From Edaphobacter aggregans (GTDB taxonomy: Bacteria; Acidobacteriota; Terriglobia; Terriglobales; Acidobacteriaceae), in assembly GCA_022736715.1 (NCBI GenBank), contig DZDJ01000033.1:1-33187 (forward strand): a stretch of DNA of 33,187 nucleotides. Direction: 5' to 3'. The position numbers and the translations under genes were made by a program. Under the pieces are notes generated by a model that saw only the letters and a program-made list of their open reading frames with translations, was not told the origin of the DNA and did not search any database. Numbering within the stretch: position 1 is the first letter of the stretch; the number at the start of each line of letters is the position of its first letter. Of this stretch, positions 1 to 7,951 are shown in pieces.

Positions 1-51
1 CTCCGGGATGGTGAGGATGGCCGCCGAAGCCGAGCATGTCCAGGGCGGACA

Positions 52-108
52 TCAGCTCGAGTTCCGTGCCGCTGTCGTTCGGGCGCTCCCGTGAAGTACC
101 TGTCCCAT
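52..108 (-). pseudogene. IS481-type transposase N-terminal remnant
   Basis: Reading leftwards from an ATG at 108, the codons give MGQVLHGSARTTAA followed by four unrelated residues and a stop at 52-54. This start is what I recognise as the conserved beginning of IS481-family transposases (MGQVLHGSA.TT.A). A good ribosome site, GGAGGT, lies about five bases upstream on the minus strand. Family members run to roughly 300 or more residues, so only about 14 codons survive before the match is lost. A second minus-strand frame (ELMSALDMLGFGGHPHHPG) stays open to the window edge from an ATG near 41 and could be the start of an unrelated gene; I cannot identify it. Recognition rests on a short motif, so confidence is moderate. 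Confidence 0.5.
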
Positions 109-162
109 AAAACCTCCGGCGATGGCATCTCCGAATACACGACTCCATCACACCGTGGGACT

Positions 163-170
163 AAACACCT
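163..170. repeat. Target-site duplication, left copy
   Basis: AAACACCT directly abuts the left inverted repeat of the 110-bp element. Confidence 0.65.
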
Positions 171-280
171 CTTGCTTATCCGGTTGTTTCAGCAAAGACC
201 CACTCATGGATTCAAAATCTTGGAGTAGCCCAACATATGGGGGCCAGTTTTCGACAAGCTGAAACAACCGGATAAGCAAG
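171..280. mobile_element. MITE-like element with 23-bp perfect TIRs and 8-bp TSD
   Basis: Positions 171-193 and 258-280 are perfect 23-bp inverted repeats (outer ends CTTGCTTATC...; inner ends ...TTTCAGC). They enclose 64 bp with no coding potential. The octamer AAACACCT sits immediately outside both ends, at 163-170 and 281-288, as a direct repeat. Perfect terminal inverted repeats plus a flanking duplication is the signature of a short non-autonomous transposon. The 8-bp duplication would fit several IS families, but I cannot name the parent. The element lies just beyond the stop codon of the M23 peptidase gene and next to an IS481 remnant. The RNA would also fold into a long hairpin that could act as a terminator. 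Confidence 0.75.
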
Positions 281-288
281 AAACACCT
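281..288. repeat. Target-site duplication, right copy
   Basis: AAACACCT directly abuts the right inverted repeat of the 110-bp element. It is identical to the left copy, and the bases beyond it differ. Confidence 0.65.
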
Positions 289-296
289 ACGATCTC

Positions 297-1280
297 TTAC
301 GATCCTGCGCGCCGATGCACATCAGAATATCCGCTGCTGGCATACTGCTGATACGTCATGCGCAGATACTTATGCGGATTCACCGGCGTATCGTGGATGC
401 GGACCTCGTAGTGCAGATGCGCGCCGGTAGAGCGGCCGCTGCTGCCCACATAACCAACAATCTGTCCGCGCACCACGGTTTGCCCCGGCATCACGGTAAA
501 TCCGGAAAGGTGTCCGTACAGCGTGGAGATGCCATGACCATGGTCAATCAGCACCTCACGCCCATATCCATTGGCCATTCCGGCCTTTTCCACCGTGCCA
601 TCGGCCGTCGCACGGATCGGCGTGCCGTATGGAGCGCCAATATCGATTCCGCTGTGGAATGCGCCCTCTCCGTTGAATGGATCTTCCCGCTCGCCAAAGG
701 AACTGGTCACTTCGCCCCGCACTGGCCACAGCGAAGGAGCCGCCGCCAGCGAGGCCCAGTCATTCAGGCTGGAGTCCTGGTCCAGCCCCATGCTGAGCGC
801 GCGCGCCGCCGTGCCGTTCATGGCCGAGTTGCGCAGTGCATACAGTTGATCGAGCGATTTGGCGTAGCTCGCCTGGGTAAAACTGGCCGCGGTGCCAGCA
901 GAAAGCTGCGCGCTGGAGGTGTCCTTCACCTGCACGGCCGCAGAAGCCAGCTTGCTCTGCCGCAAGCCATAGAGCGCGGAAACCTCACTGGCCAGCGAGC
1001 CCAGCGACGCCGCCTGCACGTCTTTTTCGTGCGCCACCTGCTCCAGCTGCGAATAGTCCTTGCGCAGCGCCTCGCGCTCGGCGCGGATCTGGTTGAAGTG
1101 TGCCGTCTTCAACAGCATGCGCGAGTACGAGCCTGCCATGCCGGTGATGGTAAAGAGCCCCACCACCGCCGCCGCCACAAAAATGTAGGCGTAGTGCAGT
1201 GGAACCGGCACCTTGTTCAGGCGCCCCTCTTCGTCCCGTGCGACAAATACGATGTAATACCGCTTTTTCAACACACCCAC
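297..1280 (-). CDS. Membrane-anchored M23 (LytM-type) metallopeptidase
   Basis: A 327-residue envelope protein of the M23 peptidoglycan endopeptidase family, which cleaves peptide cross-links in the periplasm or regulates amidases when inactive. A short basic cytoplasmic start is followed by one membrane helix (about residues 29-50) and a coiled-coil-like stretch (about 60-110). The C-terminal LytM domain spans about 185-305. Both zinc motifs look intact: HSGIDIG (HxxxD) and HLHYEVR (HxH), so an active enzyme is likely. The start codon is GTG at 1280; no strong ribosome site is visible and no upstream ATG exists in frame. The gene is transcribed away from thiL and ends nine bases before the target duplication of the MITE-like element. 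Confidence 0.9.
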   Translation of the reverse strand: MGVLKKRYYIVFVARDEEGRLNKVPVPLHYAYIFVAAAVVGLFTITGMAGSYSRMLLKTAHFNQIRAEREALRKDYSQLEQVAHEKDVQAASLGSLASEVSALYGLRQSKLASAAVQVKDTSSAQLSAGTAASFTQASYAKSLDQLYALRNSAMNGTAARALSMGLDQDSSLNDWASLAAAPSLWPVRGEVTSSFGEREDPFNGEGAFHSGIDIGAPYGTPIRATADGTVEKAGMANGYGREVLIDHGHGISTLYGHLSGFTVMPGQTVVRGQIVGYVGSSGRSTGAHLHYEVRIHDTPVNPHKYLRMTYQQYASSGYSDVHRRAGS

Positions 1281-1364
1281 TCACTACTGGCCCGAAGCTG
1301 CGCCAGGCGCACTCGTGCTCCAAAGAAATTCGACAACCAGTTCAAACCAGACTATCGGCAGAAA

Positions 1365-1391
1365 CAAATGCACTTCACTAAACTGCATTTG
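1365..1391. promoter_or_regulatory. 8-11-8 palindrome between M23 gene and thiL
   Basis: CAAATGCA (1365-1372) and TGCATTTG (1384-1391) are perfect inverted arms separated by 11 bases, in the 237-bp gap between divergent genes. A second palindrome, ATTTGCAAAT (1387-1396), overlaps the right arm. The spacing suits a dimeric regulator, but no promoter can be placed with confidence. The rest of this gap shows nothing else recognisable. Confidence 0.35.
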
Positions 1392-1517
1392 CAAATGTCA
1401 TTCAGGAGAATGCCTTTTTCTAAATGTAGCGTAAGGCTACCAGAGGGGTCGAGAGCGCGCAACCAAAATAAGAATCCCGTTCGACACCCCTGCCGTGCCG
1501 TATCCTGCTGACAGCAC

Positions 1518-2552
1518 ATGCCCCCTCGCCAGCCAACCCGCATGACGGAATTGACGTTGATCCGGCAGATTCGGACGCAGGCCGCCCGCCAGCGCAGCAA
1601 ATCCCTGGCTCTGGGGATCGGCGATGACTGCGCCATCCTTTACCCTCCTGCCGGCCATGAGCTGCTGGTGACCACCGATTTTTCGCTCGAAGACCGCCAC
1701 TTCCGCCGCGCCTGGCACACGCCGGAGTCTGTCGGCCACCGCTGCCTGGCCCGTGGACTCAGCGACCTGGCCGCCATGGGAGCGCAGCCGCTGGCCGCAT
1801 TCCTTTCGCTGGCCGTACCAGCGGAGTGCATGCACGCCACCCGCACCCGGCCAGCCTGGGTGGAGCGCTTCAGCAACGGCCTGCTGGCGCTGGCAGAGAA
1901 GCACAAGACTCCGCTGGCAGGTGGAGACACCGCGCAGGCCCCCGGCCCGCAGGCGCTGGCCGATCTTCTGCTGCTGGGCAGCGCGCCTCGCGGTAGATCC
2001 CTGCGCCGCGGCCGAGCGCGTCCCGGCGACCTGCTCTACGTGACCGGAGCACTGGGAGGCGCAGCCGCAGAACTGGCGGCACTGGCAGCGCACCCCCGCC
2101 GCTTTGCCAGGCTGCATGACGATGCCCCCGGCCATCCGCACCTGTTTCCGCAACCCCGGCTTGCCGTGGGCCAGGCGCTGCGGCAGCAAAAACTGGCCAC
2201 AGCCTGCATTGATCTGAGCGATGGCCTCTCCACCGACCTCGCGCATCTGTGCGAAGAGTCGCACGTAGCCGCCGAAGTAGACGCGCAGGCGCTGCCCCTC
2301 CATCCGCTCACGGCTGGGCACGCGGACGCTCTGCATCTGGCGCTGCATGGCGGTGAAGACTACGAACTGCTGTTTACCGCACCGGCAGCCACCAAAGTAC
2401 CGGCCAGAATCGCTGGCGTCCCTGTTACGCCCATCGGCCGAATTCTGCGCCTGCGGCGTGGAGGGCCGGCCGCGTCTCTGATTTCCGCAAACGGCCTGCG
2501 CACGCCGCTGCACCCCGCAGGCTGGGAGCACTTCAGCAAATCCGGCAAATGA
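1518..2552 (+). CDS. thiL: Thiamine-monophosphate kinase
   Basis: ThiL phosphorylates thiamine monophosphate with ATP to give thiamine diphosphate, the last step of cofactor synthesis in the cytoplasm. The 344-residue length is normal for the family. Visible motifs are GIGDDCA (about 33-39), TTDFSLEDRHF (52-62), the metal-binding GGDTA, DLSDGLSTDL and GEDYELLF near the C terminus. This is the PurM/ThiL fold signature. The ATG at 1518 is used; an in-frame ATG at 1542 (MTELTLI) is an equally plausible start because neither has a clear ribosome site. The PLP enzyme gene begins six bases after the stop, suggesting cotranscription. Confidence 0.95.
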   Translation: MPPRQPTRMTELTLIRQIRTQAARQRSKSLALGIGDDCAILYPPAGHELLVTTDFSLEDRHFRRAWHTPESVGHRCLARGLSDLAAMGAQPLAAFLSLAVPAECMHATRTRPAWVERFSNGLLALAEKHKTPLAGGDTAQAPGPQALADLLLLGSAPRGRSLRRGRARPGDLLYVTGALGGAAAELAALAAHPRRFARLHDDAPGHPHLFPQPRLAVGQALRQQKLATACIDLSDGLSTDLAHLCEESHVAAEVDAQALPLHPLTAGHADALHLALHGGEDYELLFTAPAATKVPARIAGVPVTPIGRILRLRRGGPAASLISANGLRTPLHPAGWEHFSKSGK

Positions 2553-2558
2553 AAGACA

Positions 2559-3674
2559 ATGGCCTGTATGCGTGACGCAACCCGGATCATCCGTTCGACC
2601 TTGTCCCCAGTGAAGCCCGGCGAACCGCTGCACGCTGGCCCGGTCTTTGCCGCTCCGTTCCATGCCCCCGGAGACCCTGCCAACATCCCCTATACCTACG
2701 CCCGCGCACATAACCCCACCTGGACGCAGCTGGAAAAGACCATCGGCCAGATGGAAGGCGGCAGGGCGCTTGTCTTCAGCTCCGGCATGGCCGCCATCAT
2801 GGCCGTCTTTGGCACGGTGCTGCGCCCCGGCGATGTCGCCGTGCTGCCCTCCAATGCCTATTACACCGCGCGCCTGCTGCTGCAGGAGTACTTCACCAAG
2901 ATGGGCATCACGATGCGCACCGCCCCTACGGCCGATGGCCAGCAGGCCACGCTGCTCCCCGGTGCGCGCCTGCTCTGGCTGGAGACGCCCAGCAATCCGG
3001 GCATGGAGATCTGCGACATTGCCGACCTCTGCGCCAAAGCGCACCAGGCGGGCGCTCTGGTGGCCGTGGACAACACCACGCCGACGCCGCTGGGGCAGTT
3101 GCCGCTCGCGCTGGGAGCCGATTTCTCCGTCGCATCCGACACCAAGGCCATGACCGGCCACAGCGATCTGCTGCTGGGCCACGTCGCCGTAAAAGATCTG
3201 GAGTTGTACGCCCAACTGGACCAGTGGCGCACCCTCACCGGCGCCGTGGTTGGCCCCATGGAGGCCTGGCTGGCCGGGCGCTCCATCAGCACCCTGCCGC
3301 TGCGCCTGGAGCGCGCCTGCGGCAACGCCCAGCAGGTGGCCGAATTTCTGGCCTCGCAGCCAGAGGTGCGGGCCGTTTACTATCCTGGCCTGAAGTCGCA
3401 TCCCGGCCACGACCTTGCCGCCCGGCAGATGCGCTATTTTGGCCCGGTAGTCAGCTTTGAGCTGAAAGACAAATCTGCGGCTGATACTTTTCTGTCCGCA
3501 GCAAAACTCGTCACCGAGGCCACCAGCTTCGGCGGCATCGCAACTACCGCCGAGCGCCGCGCCCGCTGGGGTGGCGATGCCATCAGCGACGGCTTTATCC
3601 GCATGAGCGTAGGTTGCGAAGCGATTGAAGACCTGCTGGAAGACCTGACCCAGGCCCTGCAAGCCGCCCGTTGA
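2559..3674 (+). CDS. Cys/Met-metabolism PLP enzyme (cystathionine gamma-synthase/lyase family)
   Basis: A 371-residue pyridoxal-phosphate enzyme of the trans-sulfuration family, which adds or removes sulfur-bearing side chains at the gamma carbon (cystathionine, homocysteine or methionine chemistry). Motifs seen: YARAHNPTWTQLE (substrate/PLP-phosphate loop), SSGMAA (74-79), ETPSNP (142-147), the ring-stacking aspartate region AVDNT (169-173), and the PLP lysine K196 in SDTKAMTGHSD. The sequence does not let me separate gamma-synthase from gamma-lyase. Two starts are possible (2559 and 2568). It follows thiL by six bases, and its stop overlaps the next start by one base, so the three genes form a compact run. 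Confidence 0.9.
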   Translation: MACMRDATRIIRSTLSPVKPGEPLHAGPVFAAPFHAPGDPANIPYTYARAHNPTWTQLEKTIGQMEGGRALVFSSGMAAIMAVFGTVLRPGDVAVLPSNAYYTARLLLQEYFTKMGITMRTAPTADGQQATLLPGARLLWLETPSNPGMEICDIADLCAKAHQAGALVAVDNTTPTPLGQLPLALGADFSVASDTKAMTGHSDLLLGHVAVKDLELYAQLDQWRTLTGAVVGPMEAWLAGRSISTLPLRLERACGNAQQVAEFLASQPEVRAVYYPGLKSHPGHDLAARQMRYFGPVVSFELKDKSAADTFLSAAKLVTEATSFGGIATTAERRARWGGDAISDGFIRMSVGCEAIEDLLEDLTQALQAAR

Positions 3675-4294
3675 TGCCCATGTCCAGCACGCCACCCAAC
3701 AGACCGGCCCGCACACCCACACTCGACCTGAGCTTTGCCCACTCCTGGCATGTGGAAATGCTGGCCGCGCCACCCCTCATCGCCCCGGCGCGCCAATTCA
3801 CCTGTCCTCGGCAAATTGCGGGCGAAGAGGACACTCTGGCCCGCGGAGCGCTGCATCTGCTGGTGCATCCGCAGCAGGATGCGCCGTTCCTGGCCACCTG
3901 CGCACTGGGATTTCAGGACGCATCCATGCCCAGCGGCGTGTGGGCCTGTCCTGACGCGCAGCAGCTCTGCGCCGTGGCTGGCGGCTACGCTTACGTGTTG
4001 CACCCGCGGGAGCCGGAGCGCTGCACCCAGGTGGATCTGCGCCCCGTGGTGGAAGTGCGCGCTTTGCCGGAACAGCAACTGCTGCTCTTTGTCGGCTTTC
4101 ACACGCTCCTCGCCTGGGATGCCAACGGCCAGCGCTGGCAGACGAAGAGATTGTCCTGGGAGGGTATCCGGCTGACGAAAATTGCAGAACAAACGCTGCA
4201 CGGCTTCGGCTGGGACCTGATGACCGACCAGGAAATCCCCTTCGCCGTCGATCTAAGCACCGGCGAACATACCGGCGGGCCGCAGCCGCAATAG
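3674..4294 (+). CDS. Conserved-looking protein of unknown function
   Basis: A roughly 206-residue soluble protein that I do not recognise. It has no signal peptide or membrane helix. The middle contains short beta-like segments rich in W, H and L (LLLFVGFHTLLAWDANGQRWQTKRLSW), somewhat reminiscent of beta-propeller blades, but no named motif is visible. The ATG at 3674 shares its A with the TGA of the preceding gene (TGATG), which suggests translational coupling; an ATG at 3680 is an alternative. The C terminus (GPQPQ) lies inside a 15-bp tandem repeat that continues past the stop, so the end of the protein may vary between strains. Confidence 0.75.
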   Translation: MPMSSTPPNRPARTPTLDLSFAHSWHVEMLAAPPLIAPARQFTCPRQIAGEEDTLARGALHLLVHPQQDAPFLATCALGFQDASMPSGVWACPDAQQLCAVAGGYAYVLHPREPERCTQVDLRPVVEVRALPEQQLLLFVGFHTLLAWDANGQRWQTKRLSWEGIRLTKIAEQTLHGFGWDLMTDQEIPFAVDLSTGEHTGGPQPQ

Positions 4295-4324
4295 CCGCAG
4301 CCCCAATAGCCGCAGCCCCAGATG
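4280..4324 (+). repeat. 15-bp tandem repeat spanning a stop codon
   Basis: Three adjoining copies of a CCGCAGCCxCAATAG-type unit lie at 4280-4294, 4295-4309 and 4310-4324, the last copy diverging at its end. Each of the first two units ends in TAG. The first TAG is the stop of the upstream gene. Confidence 0.8.
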
Positions 4325-4371
4325 CTGCCGTCCCTGAGCGGAGAGAAGAACAACCGGTCTGAATTCGATTG

Positions 4372-5994
4372 TTATTGCGGCTGGATCTCTTCCTTTGCGT
4401 GGAGAACGACGCCATGCTTTTGCAGTCGGCTCTGCAATTCGGAAATTGCAACCCCCTGGACCGTTGTATGTTTCTCCACTGCCAGTGCCGCTGCGGCCCC
4501 GGCAGCCTCCCCAATAATCATGTACTGCGGTTCCAGGCGGAGCGATGAATAGGCCACGTGTGTTGCGGAGAGGCACACCGTTACCAGAAGGTTTGTTGCC
4601 TGAGAGCGCCGGGGCGTGATGCTCCGGTAGGGGATTTCATAGGGCTTCACGTGGACCTCAACATTGCCCTCATTTTGTACTGTCCCGTCAGGCATCGCAA
4701 CACGCTGGATATTATGCGAATCCATGTTGTAGGAGCCCATCCCAATTGAGTCAGTCTGCGTGCGCCCGGTCTGCACATCTGCCTGACGCATCATATATTC
4801 GCCGAGCATTCGACGGGCCTCGCGGACGTAGAGCTGGTTGGGCCAGTGGTTTGTGTCCATGAATTCGTCTTTGGGCAGACCCCATTGGTTCATCCCGTTT
4901 TTAAGAGAGGCGGGCACACTCTTGTCGTGCGAAAGAAAATAAACCAGGGACTGCGTGTAGAGCAGGTGCGCATGCCAGATTGCCGCCCTCTCAGCATAAG
5001 AAGCTTCAGGATAGGACCAGCTATGGCCGATGTAATCAGTTGAAATGGGCCCCATGTTGTTGAAATCTGCCTTATGGCCCGGAATAGCTATCGGGATAAA
5101 AAAGTCTCTCAGAACAGGAGGCCGCCCTTTGTGCTGCTGGAACTCACTGAGGTATCTCTTCAGAAGCGCAAAGCGCGATGGGTCGTATCCTTGTGGGCGA
5201 GGGAAGGGCAAACGATCAGCCGGGTCGTTTGTCAGGATCAGGCGAAAATTGTAGGCCTCGATTTTCTTGTCTGCCGATCCCGCTGCGGCCAGGGGACCAG
5301 GGTCAACTTCCGGATAGAGGCGATGATGGTCATCATAGGCGGACATTGGCCATGAAAATTGATGGTCCGGTGTGTGTGCCCGGACACCAGCAAGGCTTTC
5401 GTGATACTCCTGGCTGCTTTCTCGCCCCAGAGTATAACTCACCCCCGCCTGGGCCATGAGATCGCCTTCGTAGGTGCAGTCCGCAAACACCTTGCCCTGC
5501 CATTTCTTCCCGTCCGCCGTAATAACGGAAACAATGCGATGACCGGACATGACGGCACCGTTCTGCTCCCGCAGCCGCTCATTGAAAAACACCCTGACCC
5601 CGGAGCGCTTCAGCATCGCGCGAAAGATTGCTTCATCAACGTGCGGCTCCGAATACCAGTCTGCCGGGTGATCAAGATGTCCCACCCCATAGTGCTCCGC
5701 CGCCTTCAGGTAATACGCCCGCACATATCCGCCGATGACCGCGGGGTTCCCAATGTCTGTCGCGGAAAGCCCTCCGGTGACCATCCCCCCCAGGTGCCCG
5801 GAGGGCTCCAGCAGGACCACATGCAGTCCCTCCTGAGCTGCTGAATATGCTGTCATCACGCCTGAGGCGGTTCCGCCATACACAATCAGGTCAGCAGGTG
5901 CGGGGGTTTGCGCGGGAGAATGCATCGCGGTTACGACAATCGAAATGAGCAACATGACCTGTGAGATGCGTAGTTTTGTAGCCTTTGTAATCAT
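4372..5994 (-). CDS. Exported FAD-dependent oxidoreductase
   Basis: A 540-residue protein of the secreted FAD-dependent oxidoreductase group. An N-terminal signal sequence (about residues 1-29, ending near SPAQTPAPA) precedes a dinucleotide-binding start, LIVYGGTASGVMTAYSAA, with LLEPSGHLGGMVTGGLSATD following. The C-terminal region has the second FAD-contact segment with IIGEAAGAAAALAVE. The substrate is unknown; relatives often occur with polysaccharide-degradation genes, which are not seen here. The start is ATG at 5994 with AGGGG six bases upstream on the minus strand. It lies about 70 bases downstream of rsmD on the same strand and converges on the unknown gene ending at 4294; no terminator hairpin is visible between them. 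Confidence 0.88.
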   Translation of the reverse strand: MITKATKLRISQVMLLISIVVTAMHSPAQTPAPADLIVYGGTASGVMTAYSAAQEGLHVVLLEPSGHLGGMVTGGLSATDIGNPAVIGGYVRAYYLKAAEHYGVGHLDHPADWYSEPHVDEAIFRAMLKRSGVRVFFNERLREQNGAVMSGHRIVSVITADGKKWQGKVFADCTYEGDLMAQAGVSYTLGRESSQEYHESLAGVRAHTPDHQFSWPMSAYDDHHRLYPEVDPGPLAAAGSADKKIEAYNFRLILTNDPADRLPFPRPQGYDPSRFALLKRYLSEFQQHKGRPPVLRDFFIPIAIPGHKADFNNMGPISTDYIGHSWSYPEASYAERAAIWHAHLLYTQSLVYFLSHDKSVPASLKNGMNQWGLPKDEFMDTNHWPNQLYVREARRMLGEYMMRQADVQTGRTQTDSIGMGSYNMDSHNIQRVAMPDGTVQNEGNVEVHVKPYEIPYRSITPRRSQATNLLVTVCLSATHVAYSSLRLEPQYMIIGEAAGAAAALAVEKHTTVQGVAISELQSRLQKHGVVLHAKEEIQPQ

Positions 5995-6066
5995 TAAGAC
6001 CCCTGAAACCTTTCCAGAGCAGTGTACCGTAGACCCGGCACTGGATCTGGCAACAAACTGCCGGAC

Positions 6067-6654
6067 TCACTCCGCAGCACCCTGCTGCGGCGGCACGCGA
6101 TAGAAACTCAGCGCGGCATCGCCCTGCTCCAGCACGCGTCTGCGTTGCAATGCGCCATACTGCGCGGCCAGGGACCCTCTGCGGCGGTGCTCGGCAATCA
6201 CCAGCGTCTGCGCAGTCACCAGGCCACTCTGCGCGCCCTCACCTCCCAGAAACTCCAGCACCGCGCTATATTCGCGCTCGGCCTCATACGGCGGATCGAG
6301 GAAGATGATCTGCACCGCCTCACCGCAGGCGGCCAGTCTTTTGAGCAGCGGCAGAGCGCCGTGCTCCTCCACCGCAAACCCGCTGCGAATCCCCAGCGAC
6401 TTCAGGTTGGCCCGGATGGCCGCCAGCGCGGGAGCCGCTTTCTCTGCAAACCAGACCTGCGCCGCGCCTCGGCTCAGCGCCTCCAGCCCCACCGCGCCAG
6501 AACCGGCATACAGATCCACAAAGCGGCTTTCGCCCACGTCAGGAGCAATCACGTTAAAGAGCGTCTCGCGCAGGCGGTCGCTGGTGGGGCGGGTGTCCAT
6601 GCCCCTGGGGGCCGCCAGCAGGCGCGAGCGATAGGTTCCGGCAATAATACGCAT
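6067..6654 (-). CDS. rsmD: 16S rRNA (guanine(966)-N(2))-methyltransferase
   Basis: RsmD methylates G966 of 16S rRNA during small-subunit assembly, using S-adenosylmethionine. The 195-residue product starts MRIIAGTYRSR, the typical family start. It contains the SAM-binding motif DLYAGSGAVGLEALSRGA and the catalytic DPPY motif (IIFLDPPYEA). A longer open frame runs upstream to 6999, but it has no family similarity, so I place the start at the ATG at 6654. Only a weak purine-rich site (GAAAGAG) precedes it. The gene is divergent from the M50-like gene. Confidence 0.92.
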   Translation of the reverse strand: MRIIAGTYRSRLLAAPRGMDTRPTSDRLRETLFNVIAPDVGESRFVDLYAGSGAVGLEALSRGAAQVWFAEKAAPALAAIRANLKSLGIRSGFAVEEHGALPLLKRLAACGEAVQIIFLDPPYEAEREYSAVLEFLGGEGAQSGLVTAQTLVIAEHRRRGSLAAQYGALQRRRVLEQGDAALSFYRVPPQQGAAE

Positions 6655-6844
6655 CTCTTTCGATGGTAGAGCAAAACCAGAGCGAGGCAGGTCCTGCAAC
6701 ATTTTGAGGAGGGCCGGCGTTCCCTGCTGGCCGCGCCGCGAAATTCTGCGCCTCAAATGCCGCAAATCTTTGCACAGACGACGCCTGGCACGCGCTGCCT
6801 CTACAATAGCTGTGCAGGGAAACTTGCAAGGACACGGAAAGCGT

Positions 6845-7951
6845 ATGCGCGGCTGGTCATTTCCAATTGGACGGATCATGGGCGTGGAGATTCGTCTCCA
6901 CATGTTTTTTGCGCTGCTGCTGGCGCTGGTGCTGCTGTACACCAGCATGATGGGCATTGCCAGCATCCGCGGCGTGGCGCTGTGGCTCTTTCTGCTCATG
7001 GCCGTTGCCGTGCGCGAGATTGCCCGCAGCCTGGTGGCCGTCTACTACGGGCTGGAACTGCGCAATATTCTGCTGCTGCCCATCGGCGGCCTGTTTACCC
7101 ACGCCACGCCGGAGTCTGCCGAGCGCGCCGCAGAGGGCCGCGTGCAGACGGCGCTGGCCATTGCTGGCCCCATCATCAACATCACCTTTGCCGTGGTGCT
7201 GGGCATGCTGATTGCAGGCGCCGCGCCCGGCGTCAGCCTCTTTCAGCGGCCGTGGGTTACGCCGCACTATCTGCTGCGCAGCATGGTCTGGCTCAATGTT
7301 TTTCTAGGACTCATCAACCTGCTGCCGGCCTATCCACTGGACGCGGGCCGGGTGCTGCGTGGCGGCTTCTCACGCTCGCGCGGCACGGTGCAGGCCACGA
7401 GAGCTGCTTCCGGCCTGGGCCAGATTCTCGCCCTGGCCATGTTTGCCGCTGGCATTCTGCTGCCCAGCCCCTGGCTCATCATGGCCGGCTTCTTCGTCTT
7501 CATTGGCGCGCAGATGGAGGACCAGGGCCTGCTCTTCCAGTCCGTCGTGGACACCGTGCACATGCGCGACATCATGCTGACGGAGTTCTCCATGCTTTCC
7601 ACCTCTGACACGCTGGAGGACGCGCTGCACAAGTCCGTCCACAGCCTGCAGGACGACTTCCCGGTTGTGCGTGGCGGCAATCTGGTCGGCGTCGTCTCGC
7701 GCCAGAACATTCTGGAAGCATTGCGTGCCGAAGGCAACGGCTATGTGCAGGGCATCATGACCAAGGCCTTTCAGATTGCGCAGCCGGACGACTCGCTGGG
7801 CACCACCTTCCGCCGCATCACCGCTGGCCGCGGCCTGTCGCTGGTGCCCGTGGTGGAGGGCGAGCGCATCGTCGGCATTGTTACGCTGCAGAACCTGATG
7901 CACTCCATGGGCCTGCTGGCCGAGTCCCGCAAGCTGCAACAGCAGGCATGA
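6845..7951 (+). CDS. Site-2-protease-like (M50) CBS protein, HExxH degenerate
   Basis: A 368-residue membrane protein with the layout of S2P/Rip3-type M50 peptidases: several hydrophobic helices (about 1-240) and two CBS domains (about 245-300 and 305-360). In active relatives the first helices carry HExxH. Here the aligned site reads R57-E58-I59-A60-R61 (codons CGC GAG ATT GCC CGC at 7013-7027), so both zinc histidines are arginine while the flanking SLVAVYYGLE and LLPIGGL context is normal. The second motif, NLLPAYPLDAGRVLR, keeps its aspartate. The protein is therefore probably not a zinc protease and may be a pseudoenzyme or a CBS-regulated membrane factor. The start is ATG at 6845 with GGAAAG upstream. 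Its stop overlaps the rsmI start in ATGA. Confidence 0.88.
   Translation: MRGWSFPIGRIMGVEIRLHMFFALLLALVLLYTSMMGIASIRGVALWLFLLMAVAVREIARSLVAVYYGLELRNILLLPIGGLFTHATPESAERAAEGRVQTALAIAGPIINITFAVVLGMLIAGAAPGVSLFQRPWVTPHYLLRSMVWLNVFLGLINLLPAYPLDAGRVLRGGFSRSRGTVQATRAASGLGQILALAMFAAGILLPSPWLIMAGFFVFIGAQMEDQGLLFQSVVDTVHMRDIMLTEFSMLSTSDTLEDALHKSVHSLQDDFPVVRGGNLVGVVSRQNILEALRAEGNGYVQGIMTKAFQIAQPDDSLGTTFRRITAGRGLSLVPVVEGERIVGIVTLQNLMHSMGLLAESRKLQQQA

Noticed and set aside
1-296. tRNA or rRNA at the left edge
   Set aside because: No cloverleaf or conserved rRNA core could be drawn in this stretch; it is explained by mobile-element remnants.
1437-3773. A 778-codon minus-strand open frame opposite thiL and the PLP enzyme gene
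   Set aside because: It mirrors real genes on the plus strand. Its long run comes from high GC, and its translation is Gly/Arg/Gln-rich with no domain.
6655-6999. Extension of rsmD upstream of its ATG
   Set aside because: The extra N-terminal residues match no methyltransferase and overlap the M50-like gene start.
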